NCBI GenBank assembly: GCA_034437795.1
Contig: DAOTTI010000275.1
Coordinates: forward strand, 1-43,015
Origin: DAOTTI01 sp034437795
Lineage (GTDB): Bacteria; Chloroflexota; UBA11872; UBA12225
DNA length: 43,015 nucleotides
Direction: 5' to 3'
Shown here: positions 1-8,718 of the stretch, piece after piece
Numbering within the stretch: position 1 is the first letter of the stretch
Layout of the letters: each line of letters starts with the position of its first letter
Notes under the pieces: generated by a model
Databases searched by the model: none
Told to the model about the DNA's origin: nothing
The model's input: only the letters and a program-made list of their open reading frames with translations
Made by a program: the position numbers and the translations under genes

Positions 1-1286
1 CCGGCGCGCTGCTCGCCGCCTGCGGCGGCCGAGGCGGGGCGCCCGCCGGAGGCCCCGCGACCTCGGCCACCAAGGCGCTCTCCGGCACCCTGAGCATCTG
101 GTGGCCGTCGGCCGGCTTTGACCCGGCGACCACCATCGGCGGTGAGATCCAGAAGAGCTTCCAGCAGCTCCACCCCAACCTGACCATCGACGCCATCGTC
201 GAAGGCAGCGGCGAGAAGCTCAAGACCACGGTGGCGGCGGGGACGCCGCCGGACTTCTTCCACACGCAGTCCTACTGGCAGACGACCTGGGGCGTCACCG
301 GCATCAACACCCAGCTGGACGACTACATTCGCCCCTCGAAGGTGATCCGGCTGGAGGACGTCTGGCCGCTCAAATTGAAGGAGGTCCAACATCGGGGCAA
401 GACCTGGGCCCTGCCGTACAGCATCGACAGCCGCGTGATCTACATCAATGCCGACCATTACGCCCGCGCCGGCTTCGACCTCAACCGGCCCCCGAGGACG
501 TGGGATGACTTCGAGAAGACCATTCCCGCGCTGACCAGGCAGACTGGGCCGGACCAGGTGACGCAGTTCGCGTTCGACCCCTTCCTCGGCAGCGGCGGGA
601 CCCAGCGCTGGCTGGTCCCCTTCTGGCAGCTTGGCGGCGAGTTCCATACCCCGGACGGCTCGAAGGTCACCATCGCCAACGAGAAAGGCATCCAGGCGCT
701 GGAATGGATCGTCAAGCTGTTCCGGATGCAGGGTGGCTGGCCAGCGCTGGAGAAGGCGCAGGCCGGCGTCAGCCCGGGGGAGCGCGTCTTCCTGCAGAAC
801 ACCGTGGCCTACCTGTACGCCACGTTCGCCCAGAAGGCCCAGACCTTCTCGAAGGAAGCGCCGGACTTCAAGTTCGGCTTCATGGACTATCCCAAGCCGC
901 CGAACGGCAGGACGGCCAACTACGCCGGCGGCTGGGCGATCTGCATTCCCAAGGGAGCGAAGAACCCGGAGGCCGCCTTCCGCTTCATCGAATACCTGTA
1001 CACGCCCGACGTCGACCTCAAGTGGCACACCTACCACCTGCGCGTGCCGGTGCACATGAGCGTCGCGCGCAGCGTCGACTTCACGCGGAACGATCCCTTC
1101 CTCAAGCTCACCATCGAGGGCATGGAAGGCGGGCGCTTCGTGGCCAGCATCCCGGGCGGCGAGGGCATCCTGCCGATCATGGACCGCATGGTGCGCAAAG
1201 TGCGCGCCGGCGAGATGCCGGTGCGGGATGCGCTCAAGGAGGCGGAGGAGCTGGCCCAGCAGGAGGTCGACAAGTTCAAGTCGTAA
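1..1286 (+). CDS. ABC transporter solute-binding lipoprotein, family 1 (5' truncated)
   Basis: This is the 3' part of an extracellular solute-binding protein of the sugar/oligosaccharide type, which captures a ligand outside the membrane for an ABC importer. The frame is open from base 3 to the stop at 1284-1286, and its start lies before the window. The first residues read GALLAACGG, a lipobox whose Cys codon is at 21-23, so the true gene begins upstream of the GTG at 231. After the lipobox come a short Gly/Ala/Pro-rich spacer and LSGTLSIWWPS, the first strand of a type II binding fold. Downstream, FDPATTIGGEIQKSFQQLHP and the TPPDFF segment fit the family. The likely substrate is a sugar or sugar-like compound, but it cannot be assigned from sequence. 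An amidohydrolase follows 48 bases downstream. No permease or ATPase gene is adjacent. Confidence 0.9.
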   Translation, partial: GALLAACGGRGGAPAGGPATSATKALSGTLSIWWPSAGFDPATTIGGEIQKSFQQLHPNLTIDAIVEGSGEKLKTTVAAGTPPDFFHTQSYWQTTWGVTGINTQLDDYIRPSKVIRLEDVWPLKLKEVQHRGKTWALPYSIDSRVIYINADHYARAGFDLNRPPRTWDDFEKTIPALTRQTGPDQVTQFAFDPFLGSGGTQRWLVPFWQLGGEFHTPDGSKVTIANEKGIQALEWIVKLFRMQGGWPALEKAQAGVSPGERVFLQNTVAYLYATFAQKAQTFSKEAPDFKFGFMDYPKPPNGRTANYAGGWAICIPKGAKNPEAAFRFIEYLYTPDVDLKWHTYHLRVPVHMSVARSVDFTRNDPFLKLTIEGMEGGRFVASIPGGEGILPIMDRMVRKVRAGEMPVRDALKEAEELAQQEVDKFKS

Positions 1287-1334
1287 CCGCGCTCGCTGCC
1301 TCCTCATGCCCGCCTGCGGTCGCTGAGAGCCCCC

Positions 1335-2096
1335 ATGATCATCGACGGTATGATGCACCTGGAGGTCGTTGGGGAGTACTGGGACGGGCTGTTAGAGGAG
1401 ATCCTGGAGCATTACGACGCGGCCGGGATCGATAAGGGCGTGGTGATGGCCACCTGGATGCCGTCCCGCGCATCCAACGACCGCACGCTGGCCGCCTGCC
1501 GGCAGTACCCCGACCGCTTCATCCCCTTTGGGCACGTGCGGCCGGTCGATGACTGGCAGAGCGAGCTCAAACGCATCACCGAGGAGTTCGGCTGGACCGG
1601 CCTCAAGCTGCACCAAGGGGAGCTGCGCCACGGCGTGCCCACGCTGGGTCCGGACCTGAAGACCGTTGCCGGCGTCATCGTACGCCATGCCGCCGATCTC
1701 GGCATCCGGCTGGTCAAGATCCACCTCTCCGACTATGACGCCGTCGATGCCCTGGCGCGCGAGTTCCCGCAGGTGACCTGGATCCTGCCGCACATGGGCT
1801 GCTACTTCCAGGGCCAGGAGATACAGCGCTACTGCCAGCTGGCCCGCAGCCGGCCCAATGTGTACCTGGACACGTCCGCCACCGACCGCTATTACCTGCT
1901 GGGCAAGGCCGTGCAGTGGGCCGGCGCCGAGAAGATCACCTTTGCCAGCGACGGACATCTCTTCAGCCCGCTGGTGGAGAAGGCCAAGGTGGACACGCTG
2001 CGCCTGCCCACGCCCTACCGTACGCCCCGCTTGACGGATGCCGAATACGCCATGATCATGGGGGGTACAATGTCCCGGCTGCTCGGCCTGGCCTAG
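1335..2096 (+). CDS. Amidohydrolase family 2 (TIM-barrel) protein with modified first metal motif
   Basis: This 253-residue protein belongs to the amidohydrolase-2 (COG2159-like) TIM-barrel family of metal-dependent hydrolases and decarboxylases. It has no signal peptide, so it is probably cytoplasmic. Family landmarks seen: IIDGMMHLE at the N terminus (Asp4, His8), WTGLKLHQGE (residues 87-96), IHLSDYD with His130, ILPHMG with His153, and ITFASDGH with the C-terminal barrel Asp206. The usual D-x-H-x-H at the end of strand 1 reads D-G-M-M-H, so the first His of the metal pair is Met6. That may mean one metal, a different metal, or decarboxylase-like or lyase-like chemistry. It follows a solute-binding protein by 48 bases and precedes an NHL propeller, and may act on the imported compound. 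The ATG at 1335 fits the start of strand 1; no strong Shine-Dalgarno is visible. Confidence 0.85.
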   Translation: MIIDGMMHLEVVGEYWDGLLEEILEHYDAAGIDKGVVMATWMPSRASNDRTLAACRQYPDRFIPFGHVRPVDDWQSELKRITEEFGWTGLKLHQGELRHGVPTLGPDLKTVAGVIVRHAADLGIRLVKIHLSDYDAVDALAREFPQVTWILPHMGCYFQGQEIQRYCQLARSRPNVYLDTSATDRYYLLGKAVQWAGAEKITFASDGHLFSPLVEKAKVDTLRLPTPYRTPRLTDAEYAMIMGGTMSRLLGLA

Positions 2097-2108
2097 CGCC
2101 GTGTCAGC

Positions 2109-2148
2109 GGTCGCTCCAAGCTTCTATGCTTCTCACTGGTCGCTCCAA
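2109..2148 (+). repeat. Direct repeat GGTCGCTCCAA x2
   Basis: An 11-bp direct repeat, GGTCGCTCCAA, occurs at 2109-2119 and 2138-2148 (spacing 29 bp), between the amidohydrolase stop and the NHL gene start. The second copy abuts the AAAAGGGG ribosome-binding site. It could be a regulatory site or a slippage product. Confidence 0.4.
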
Positions 2149-2162
2149 AAGGGGTCTCGCGC

Positions 2163-3049
2163 ATGACCATCACGCCGGCTACGCCACTCCGGTACACGTA
2201 CGACCCGAGTTGGGGCACGCTGCCGCCGGGCGTGGCCCAGTGGGGCGTCGTCCCCGCCGTCGTCGTTGACGCGCAGGACCGCGTCTACGTCCACCGCCGC
2301 GCCTCGCCCTCGGTCTGCGTCTACACTCGTACGGGCGAGCTGCTCGCCACCTGGGGCGACCAGTTCGCGGCCGGGGCGCACGGGCTGCATATTCGCCAGG
2401 AAGCCGATGGCGAGTACCTCTACTTCACCGACGTTCGGCGCCACTGCGTCGTCAAGTGCACGCTCGATGGCCGCGAGGTGTGGACCCTGGGGACGCCGGG
2501 GCAGGCCGGCGCGCCGGGGGAGCCGTTCAACCGGCCGACCGACATCGCCTTTACGCCCGAAGGCGACTTCTACGTCTCCGACGGCTATGGCAACGCCCGC
2601 GTCCATCACTACGATCCAGACCGCCGGCTGATCCGGTCCTGGGGCGAGGCGGGGAGCGGCCCCGGCCAGTTCAACCTGGTGCACGACGTCTGGTTCGATA
2701 CACGGGGGGGCGGCGCCGGCTGTGGGTCTGCGATCGCATGAACCACCGTATCCAGATCTTCAGCCCGGACGGCGAATTCATTGAGGAGAAGACTGGCTTT
2801 CGCCGCCCCAACGGGATCTGGATCGACCCCCAGGGCCGCGTCTACGTCGCCGAGCTGGATGCGCGGGTGACCATCCTCGACGCCGACGACCGCGTGATCG
2901 GCCACATCGGCGCCGAACCGGACCCTGCGCCCGGCGGGCTCCTCAAACCGCACGCCATCTGGGGCGATTCCCGCGGCGACCTCTATGTCGCCGAAGTCGA
3001 GGACGGCGCCCGCATCCAGAAGTTCACGCAGGTAGCGCCCACCGGTTAG
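2163..3049 (+). pseudogene. NHL-repeat beta-propeller protein, interrupted by a frameshift in a G7 run
   Basis: This encodes an NHL-type beta-propeller without a signal peptide. The start at 2163 follows AAGGGG by about 8 bases. Blades are visible as repeated G-x-(L/V/F)-Y-V-(A/S/T)-D motifs: GEYLYFTDVRRHCVV, GDFYVSDGYGNARV, RLWVCDRMNHRIQIF, GRVYVAELDARVTIL and GDLYVAEVEDGARIQKF. The first frame runs to a stop at 2739-2741, where VHDVWFDTRG turns into a meaningless GGAGCGSAIA. The remaining blades continue without loss in another frame (RRLWVCDR, from about 2711) to the stop at 3047-3049. The switch coincides with a run of seven G at 2704-2710, where adding one G or removing two restores one reading frame of about 295 codons. 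It is either a real pseudogene or a homopolymer error. Such propellers often bind a ligand or partner, or carry lyase-like activity. The function here is not known. Confidence 0.75.
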
Positions 3050-3146
3050 CCCCGAGCCCTCGCGGCCAGTGGGAGTTCCCTCTCTCTGGGAGAGCGGGGG
3101 GCCGCGCAGCGGGCGGCGGTGAGGACGCCGCTCTAGAACCTGCGCG

Positions 3147-5573
3147 CTAGCCCTTATCCATCGCAGGCGTGAGCACCGTCCTCGCCTCCAGGTCGCCTTC
3201 CACGTCCGCCCGCCGGAGGAACACGGTGTGATAGCCGCCGGTGCGCCACGGCTCAAACTGGTCCATATAGTGCCGGCTGCCCGGCTGGCCGGAGTTACCT
3301 GCGTTTTGGACCGCCTGGAAGCGGTCCGCTTCGGCGAAGTCGACGACCAGCCGGTACTCGGCGCCGCTGGTCGCCCCAAAGGACTCCGAGAGACCCGTAT
3401 TGCGCACCGTGTCGGCGCCCCCGTCGACCGGCGCCGGGCCGGCGTCGAATACGCTCGTCGCCGCGTTGTCGGGGGCGCTGAGCGGGTGCCGCCAGTGCGC
3501 CAGGTGGATGTTGCCCCAGCGCCAGGCCGCCGGATCGGCCCCGAAGCGCCGCCGTAGCTCGCGCACGGCCTCCCTCGCCGCCTCCACTAGCGCCTGCTCG
3601 GCGGCGGACGCGCCGTCCCTGAACCAGTCCAGATCGCCGGCCTCGATCAGGCGCGCCGCCACGCCCCCCTGGCCCTGCACCAGGGGCACCAACCGAGCGG
3701 GAAAGCGCTCGGCCGCGACCCGCGCCTGCCAGGCCCGCATGAAGGCCTCGAACAGCGCGGGTGCCATGCTCTCCAGCGTGTACCGGTAGTCCCACCCCGC
3801 CAGCGTTTCTCGCAGCAGCCGCACGTCGGGATCGTCGTTGGCGGCATTGGACAGGCGGCGGACCAGCGCCGCGCACAGGCGCTCCGCGCGGCAGCTCTTC
3901 ACGTCGTTCTGCAGCGCCACCATCGCGGCGCGATCAAGCAGTCTGGACGGCGCATCGCCGGGGGCCGGTGGCTCCAGCGCCTGCTTGATGCGGGTGGCGC
4001 GGTGCCCCGCGGCCCACGCGCCGTACAGCGGGTAGGGGTAATCGTCCGGAGCGACGCGGTTATTGGCGCTGGCCACGTAGCCGCGCGCCGGGTCCTCCAG
4101 CCGCGGCAGCGCCTCGAACGGAACGTAGCCCCGCCAGGTGTCGGCGGGATGATTGGCCTGCCGGTAGCCGCGGACCACGCGCCCGCGCAGCGGCACACGG
4201 CCGGCGCACTGGTACCCGACGAACCCGCTGCGGTCGGCGTAGCCGAAGTTGAGCACCGGCACCGCCCAGTCGCGCAGCGCGGCGCGGAACGACGCCCAGT
4301 CCCGCGCCCGGCCGATGGCGATCAGCGCTCGCAGGTCGTCCAGGTGCTCCTGCCCCACCCAGCGGAGGCTCAGCGGCGGGTCGCCGCCCTCCGCCACCGG
4401 CGGCAGCACGTCGTTCATCACCGGCCCGCGCACGGTGGCACGGATGGTGAAACGCTGGAGCGCGCCGCCCCGCACGGCAATCTCCACCACCCGCTCGCCA
4501 AACGGGCGCCAGCTGTCGCCGTCGCGGTACCGACCGGGATCGTGCGGATCGACCTCCTCGACGTAGAGGTCGCGCGTCGACGCGGCGTTGTTGGTGACGC
4601 CCCAGGCGATGTCGCCGTTGGTCCCCCACCATAACCCCGGTACGCCCGGGTGCCCCGCGCCGGCCGCATCGTCCTCCGGGCCGTGGATGGCGTACTCGTA
4701 CCAGCTTGCCGGCAGCCAGAACGGCTGGTGCGGGTCGCTGCACAGGATAGCGCGGCCGGAGACGGTGCGCCGGCCGCTCACCGCCCAATTGTTGCTGCCC
4801 GTGGCGTCACCCGTTCCGGCGAGGGCGTCGAGCGGCTCAAGGCCGGTTGAAAGCGGCAGGTCGCCAGGTGGGTACGGGCTCCCCGGCGGGACGATCCGCT
4901 CCTCCGGCGCCTCCGGCGTGAGATAGGCAGCCTGCAAGCCCTCATCCGGCAGCAGCCGCGCCGCCTCCGCCACCACCAGGTTCTCCAGCCGGCCGTTCAA
5001 TGACCACCACATCCCGCGCAGGATCCCGACCACGTCCGCCACGGTGAACGGCTCAGGCGCATACTCCAGGAGCTGAAACTCGACCGGCAGGTTGGGGCCG
5101 CAGGCCTCGATCTGGCGGTTGATCCCCGCGACGAACGCCTCCACCAGGCGCCGCGTCGCGTCGTCCAGCCGGTCCGCCTCGCGCTGGGCGATGGCCGCGA
5201 TGCCGACCGTGCGGTGCATCAGGTCCGAGCGTACGTAGTTGGGACCGAGGATCTCCGCCTGGCGCCCGAAGGCGCGCCGACGCAGGCGGTCCATCTGCCA
5301 CAGCCGGTCTTGCGCCATGGCGAAGCCCAGGCCGAAGTAGGCGTCCGCCGTGGCGCGGGCGAAGACGTGCGGGATGCTCGCGCGGTCCCGCAGGATCTCC
5401 ACCGGCCCCGCCACCGCCGCCGGTAGGCGCGCCTCCCTGGGCGGGAGGCAACGCTGGAGATAGGCGTCGCGCGCCGCGACGAACTCGCGCTCGGTCACGC
5501 CCGCCGCGCGGCACACCTCCGCCACCGTTCGCCGCCCCCGCAGTGCGTCCAGCACCGCCCGCTCATCGATCAT
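3147..5573 (-). CDS. Penicillin acylase family (Ntn-hydrolase S45) amidase, cytosolic
   Basis: This 808-residue protein belongs to the penicillin amidase/acyl-homoserine-lactone acylase family, which hydrolyses amide bonds after self-cleavage into alpha and beta subunits. The predicted catalytic Ser260 starts the beta subunit in TGSNNWAVSG, the hallmark of the family. CSDPHQPFWLPASWYE and GVPGLWWGTNGDIAWGVTNN follow as expected. The start chosen is the ATG at 5573 (MIDERAVL), because GGGGAGG lies 7 bases upstream; an ATG 33 bases further out is in frame but lacks a ribosome-binding site. Most relatives are exported, but here there is no signal peptide. Instead residues 1-45 form a helix-rich module (TVAEVCRAAGVTEREFVAAR) resembling the helix-turn-helix of transposases. 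The natural substrate is unknown: it could be a beta-lactam, an acyl-homoserine lactone or another N-acyl compound. Confidence 0.9.
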   Translation of the reverse strand: MIDERAVLDALRGRRTVAEVCRAAGVTEREFVAARDAYLQRCLPPREARLPAAVAGPVEILRDRASIPHVFARATADAYFGLGFAMAQDRLWQMDRLRRRAFGRQAEILGPNYVRSDLMHRTVGIAAIAQREADRLDDATRRLVEAFVAGINRQIEACGPNLPVEFQLLEYAPEPFTVADVVGILRGMWWSLNGRLENLVVAEAARLLPDEGLQAAYLTPEAPEERIVPPGSPYPPGDLPLSTGLEPLDALAGTGDATGSNNWAVSGRRTVSGRAILCSDPHQPFWLPASWYEYAIHGPEDDAAGAGHPGVPGLWWGTNGDIAWGVTNNAASTRDLYVEEVDPHDPGRYRDGDSWRPFGERVVEIAVRGGALQRFTIRATVRGPVMNDVLPPVAEGGDPPLSLRWVGQEHLDDLRALIAIGRARDWASFRAALRDWAVPVLNFGYADRSGFVGYQCAGRVPLRGRVVRGYRQANHPADTWRGYVPFEALPRLEDPARGYVASANNRVAPDDYPYPLYGAWAAGHRATRIKQALEPPAPGDAPSRLLDRAAMVALQNDVKSCRAERLCAALVRRLSNAANDDPDVRLLRETLAGWDYRYTLESMAPALFEAFMRAWQARVAAERFPARLVPLVQGQGGVAARLIEAGDLDWFRDGASAAEQALVEAAREAVRELRRRFGADPAAWRWGNIHLAHWRHPLSAPDNAATSVFDAGPAPVDGGADTVRNTGLSESFGATSGAEYRLVVDFAEADRFQAVQNAGNSGQPGSRHYMDQFEPWRTGGYHTVFLRRADVEGDLEARTVLTPAMDKG

Positions 5574-5707
5574 GCTTCTGCCTCCCCTTCCATTCCGACT
5601 TGGCACGCTGGCGCGTCAGCGCGCTGGCGCCGCCAGGACCGCCGAACGGGCTCGACACGCCCCCGCCGAGGTTGCCCGTAGCTCTTCGGCGAGGGCGCGG
5701 CGGGCGC

Positions 5708-6136
5708 TCAGGAGCGGTAGAGCGTGGTGACGGCGCCAATTCGCCCGTACATCCAGAACGCCAGGGGCAGCAGCACGATGCTGGCCAGCGCCAGGTAGGC
5801 GACCAGCATCCAGGCGCCGGATAGCCACCAGCCCACCAGCAGGAAGTACGCGGCGCGCAGCCAGAACGGGCGCTGCGGCTGGCCTTGCACGAGCATCCCG
5901 TTCTCGAGGTGCCAGGTCGCTTCCTGCGGGCGCAGCGTGATCACGCGGGGCAAGCGGTTGATGAGCCACAGCCCCAGCGGCAGGCCAATTATGGTCAGCA
6001 CCAGCAGCCGGGCCAGCGTGCTGACCAGTCCGCCCAGCCACCAGCCGATGAACACGAACCACAGGGCGCGGATCAGCAGGTTGGGCCCCTGCTGTTGCAC
6101 CACCAGTGGCGGGCGCGCGGCGCCTTGTGCGGTCAT
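5708..6136 (-). CDS. YccF-type inner membrane protein with duplicated domain
   Basis: A 142-residue membrane protein. Two similar halves are visible: NLLIRALWFVFIGWWLGGL followed by LTIIGLPLGLWLINRLPRVITL, and FWLRAAYFLLVGWWLSGAW followed by IVLLPLAFWMYGRIGAVTTL. Each half carries two hydrophobic segments with the GWWL signature of the YccF (DUF307) family, giving four membrane spans. The start is the ATG at 6136 because GGGGAG lies 5 bases upstream; the frame stays open upstream to 6340 but that part is not protein-like. A good promoter candidate lies at 6180-6208 on the same strand. The family has no established biochemical function. It does not appear linked to the neighbouring acylase, which lies 134 bases downstream. 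Confidence 0.85.
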   Translation of the reverse strand: MTAQGAARPPLVVQQQGPNLLIRALWFVFIGWWLGGLVSTLARLLVLTIIGLPLGLWLINRLPRVITLRPQEATWHLENGMLVQGQPQRPFWLRAAYFLLVGWWLSGAWMLVAYLALASIVLLPLAFWMYGRIGAVTTLYRS

Positions 6137-6179
6137 ACGCACTCCCCGTCGTTCCACAGCCTCTCGGGCCGGCGTGTGC

Positions 6180-6208
6180 AGTATAGCGCCGCTGCTTTTG
6201 CCTGGCCA
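6180..6208 (-). promoter_or_regulatory. Putative sigma70-type promoter for the YccF gene
   Basis: On the minus strand a -35 like TGGCCA (6208-6203) is followed after 17 bases by a -10 TATACT (6185-6180). The predicted transcription start is near 6173, about 37 bases before the ATG at 6136. The -10 matches five of six consensus bases and the -35 four of six. Confidence 0.5.
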
Positions 6209-6272
6209 CACGTGATCGGTGCGCCGGTGTGCTATACCGAAGCCACGCTTAACCCATAGCCCCCTTCCAACC

Positions 6273-6300
6273 TTGAACTTTGAACCTTGACCCTTGAACT
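6273..6300 (+). repeat. Heptanucleotide tandem repeat, TTGAACY family (4 units)
   Basis: Four phased 7-bp units: TTGAACT, TTGAACC, TTGACCC, TTGAACT. They end 26 bases before the creatininase ATG. The same heptamer family occurs at 13150-13184 and 38301-38342. Confidence 0.8.
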
Positions 6301-6326
6301 CCGTATTGCACGCAGGAGCACGAATA

Positions 6327-7154
6327 ATGTCTATGTACACCGCCTCCTACGACGGCACGGGCAAGAAGGTCTTCTTCCAGGAGATGTGGCGCCACGAGCT
6401 GGAGGCCGCCCTGGAGCACGATCCGGTGGTCATCGTCCCCGTCGGCAGCATCGAGCAGCACGGCCCGCACTGCCCGCCGGACGTGGACATCTCCATCCCG
6501 TTCCACCTGGCTGTGGCCGTCGCCCAGGCTATCGACGACTTCCCCGTCCTGGTCGCGCCGCCGGTCAGCTACGGCTTCACCCACTACAACATGGGGCACG
6601 TCGGCACCATCACCCTGCGCCTGGAAACGTTTATCGAGCTCCTGTGCGACGTCTGTCGCAGCCTGAAGGCCAACGGCTTCGAGCGCATCGTCCTGATCAA
6701 CGGCCACGGCGGCAACGTGGCTCCCCAGCGGGCCGCGTCCGTCAAGCTCTCCGAGGAGGACGTGTGGGCCCTGCCCATCGTCTACTGGGAGATGGCCACC
6801 GACGAGCTCAAGGCATGGAGCGAAACGGATGGCGGCAGCATCGGCCATGGGGGCGAGTGGGAGACGTCGCTCCAGCTCTACCTGCGGCCCCAGCTCATCG
6901 CGCGAGACCGGATGGCGCGCAACGAGTGGCCCCGACCGGGCGCCCGCTTCAGCCCGGAGATCGCGCGGTTCGCCCAGTGGCCGGAGCGCCGGCGGGAGGC
7001 GCCCCTGGGCGTCATGGGCGACCCCTTCGCCGCCAGCGCCGAGAAAGGCGAGCGCCTCTTCCGCGTGCTCACCGCGCGCCTGGTCCAGCTCTGCCGCGAG
7101 TTCCACGCCAAGCCGGTGCGGCGCTACCGTGAGTTCGGCTCCCACTGCCCGTGA
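6327..7154 (+). CDS. Creatininase family amidohydrolase
   Basis: This 275-residue enzyme belongs to the creatininase family, which hydrolyses cyclic or formyl amides with two divalent metals. Candidate metal ligands are visible in VPVGSIEQHGPHCPPDVD (Glu43, His45, Asp54), INGHGGN (His127) and IGHGGEWETS (Glu177). SYGFTHYNMGH is also typical. The ATG at 6327 is chosen because AGGAG lies 8 bases upstream; an in-frame TTG at 6294 falls inside the heptamer repeat and is rejected. A solute-binding lipoprotein starts 123 bases downstream, then DegT-like and D-threonine-aldolase-like PLP enzymes, all on this strand. The four probably make one catabolic unit. The real substrate need not be creatinine; a sugar-derived or amino-acid-derived lactam or amide is equally possible. 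Confidence 0.9.
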   Translation: MSMYTASYDGTGKKVFFQEMWRHELEAALEHDPVVIVPVGSIEQHGPHCPPDVDISIPFHLAVAVAQAIDDFPVLVAPPVSYGFTHYNMGHVGTITLRLETFIELLCDVCRSLKANGFERIVLINGHGGNVAPQRAASVKLSEEDVWALPIVYWEMATDELKAWSETDGGSIGHGGEWETSLQLYLRPQLIARDRMARNEWPRPGARFSPEIARFAQWPERRREAPLGVMGDPFAASAEKGERLFRVLTARLVQLCREFHAKPVRRYREFGSHCP

Positions 7155-7277
7155 CCGCGGGCGGCGGCATGGTAGAACCGGGTACCAAAGGAGCCCCCTG
7201 GGGTCCGGTGGCGCGGTGGTGAGCCTCGCCGGTGCGCGACCGGTGGCCCCGGGCGAGGCAGAGCAGGAGGAGCCATC

Positions 7278-8651
7278 GTGAACATGCAGCAGTCCCGTGG
7301 AACAGACCAGACCCGCCGGCTGTCGCGCCGCGCCGTGGTGCAGGGCGCCGGCGCCGGCACGCTGGCCGTCCTCGCCGCCTGCCGTCCCGCGACCGGCGGT
7401 GAACCGCCGGCGGCCGGCGGCGCAAAACAGCCGGTGAAGCTGGTACAGCTCTCCCGCCGCCAGGGGGGGACGGAGGCCTTCAACCTCCAGCTCAAGCTGG
7501 CCGACGACTACAAGAAAGTAGCGCCCCACGTCACCATCGAGGTGGTGCCGGGCACCATCCCCCAGGAGCAGCTGGTGGTGCGCCACGCCGGGGGCGACCC
7601 GGTCGACTTTGTGGAGAACGACTGGGGCATCTGGGTCGACCTGGCCGAAGGCAAGGTGATCGAAGACCTCACCAGCTACTACAGCCGCGACAAGGTCGAT
7701 CCCAACATCTTCGTCGGCGAGGCCCTCACCACCTACACCCACCAGAACAAGCGCTATGCCCTGCCGGTGAGCATGTCCGTCGATGGCCTGTTCTACAACG
7801 AGGACCTCTTCCGCGCCGCCGGCCTGCCTCTGCCGCCCCAGGACCCCAACGACCGGTCGTGGACCATGGAGAAGTTCCTGGACGTGGCCAGGCGCCTCAC
7901 CAAGCCGGGCCAGCAGTGGGGCTTCGGCGGCGCCTACAACTGCTTCAACACCAACGGCGTGACCGACGGTACCTACTTCGGGCAGCGCGCCTGGGACGAC
8001 GCCCGGCAGAAGTGCCTGATGGATACGGAGAACTTCCGCAAGGGCGTCCAGTTCTGGCTGGACGCGCAACACAGGCAGGGCATCTGGCCCACCGCCGATG
8101 AGGTCAACGCCATCCGCAGCGCCCCCAACCAGAACGTCTTCCTCACCGGCAGGATCGCGATGAACGTCGGCTGCACCGTCTTCCCCCGCGACCAGATCAC
8201 CTTCAACTGGGGGATCGCCGCGCTCCCCTATTCAGGGCCGGCCGGCACCAAGAACATCTCCGGCCGCATGTATCCGCACGGGCTGCACATGGGCGGGGCC
8301 AGCAAGGCCAAGGACGAGGTGTGGGCCTTCTTCCGCTGGCTGATGCGCCCGGAGAACGGCAGCCGCTACCCGGAGGTGGCCAACCACTCCGTCTCGCCGA
8401 TCAAGAATGGCTCAGACGCCATTCAGAAGCTGCGACGCGACCAGTACGGCATCGACTTCAGGGCCTTCCTGCTCAACGCGGAGGGCCAGATCGCCTCCGG
8501 CCAGGGGATGCTCAAATACCCGGGCTGGAACCAGGTCACCGCCGAGCTCAATCCGCGCTACACCAACGAGCTCAAGCAAAACAAGATGAGCGTGGGCGAG
8601 TGGGTGAAGCTCGCCACCGAGACCATCGACCGCCTGCTGGGCAAGCAGTGA
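7278..8651 (+). CDS. ABC transporter solute-binding lipoprotein, family 1
   Basis: This 457-residue extracellular binding protein is for a sugar-like ligand. The signal has the Tat-like string RRLSRRAVVQGAG and the lipobox LAVLAAC with Cys35, so a folded, lipid-anchored protein is expected. The GTG at 7278 is a firm start: AGGAGG lies 7 bases upstream. The fold shows ligand-domain hallmarks such as KRYALPVSMSVDGLFYNEDLFRAAGL (residues about 157-182) and MYPHGLHMGGASK. It sits between creatininase and a DegT-like PLP enzyme, with spacings of 123 and 67 bases, which suggests the ligand is a substrate of those enzymes. No permease or ATPase genes flank it. Confidence 0.92.
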   Translation: MNMQQSRGTDQTRRLSRRAVVQGAGAGTLAVLAACRPATGGEPPAAGGAKQPVKLVQLSRRQGGTEAFNLQLKLADDYKKVAPHVTIEVVPGTIPQEQLVVRHAGGDPVDFVENDWGIWVDLAEGKVIEDLTSYYSRDKVDPNIFVGEALTTYTHQNKRYALPVSMSVDGLFYNEDLFRAAGLPLPPQDPNDRSWTMEKFLDVARRLTKPGQQWGFGGAYNCFNTNGVTDGTYFGQRAWDDARQKCLMDTENFRKGVQFWLDAQHRQGIWPTADEVNAIRSAPNQNVFLTGRIAMNVGCTVFPRDQITFNWGIAALPYSGPAGTKNISGRMYPHGLHMGGASKAKDEVWAFFRWLMRPENGSRYPEVANHSVSPIKNGSDAIQKLRRDQYGIDFRAFLLNAEGQIASGQGMLKYPGWNQVTAELNPRYTNELKQNKMSVGEWVKLATETIDRLLGKQ

Positions 8652-8718
8652 GCAGGCGTCAGCCGAACCTCGTGATCGTAACCCTGCTCCGGCCGGAGCG
8701 GGGATCGAAGGAGGATGC

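Noticed and set aside
6249..8072. 607-codon minus-strand open frame opposite the creatininase and binding protein genes
   Set aside because: It shadows two well-supported plus-strand genes and shows no family motif.
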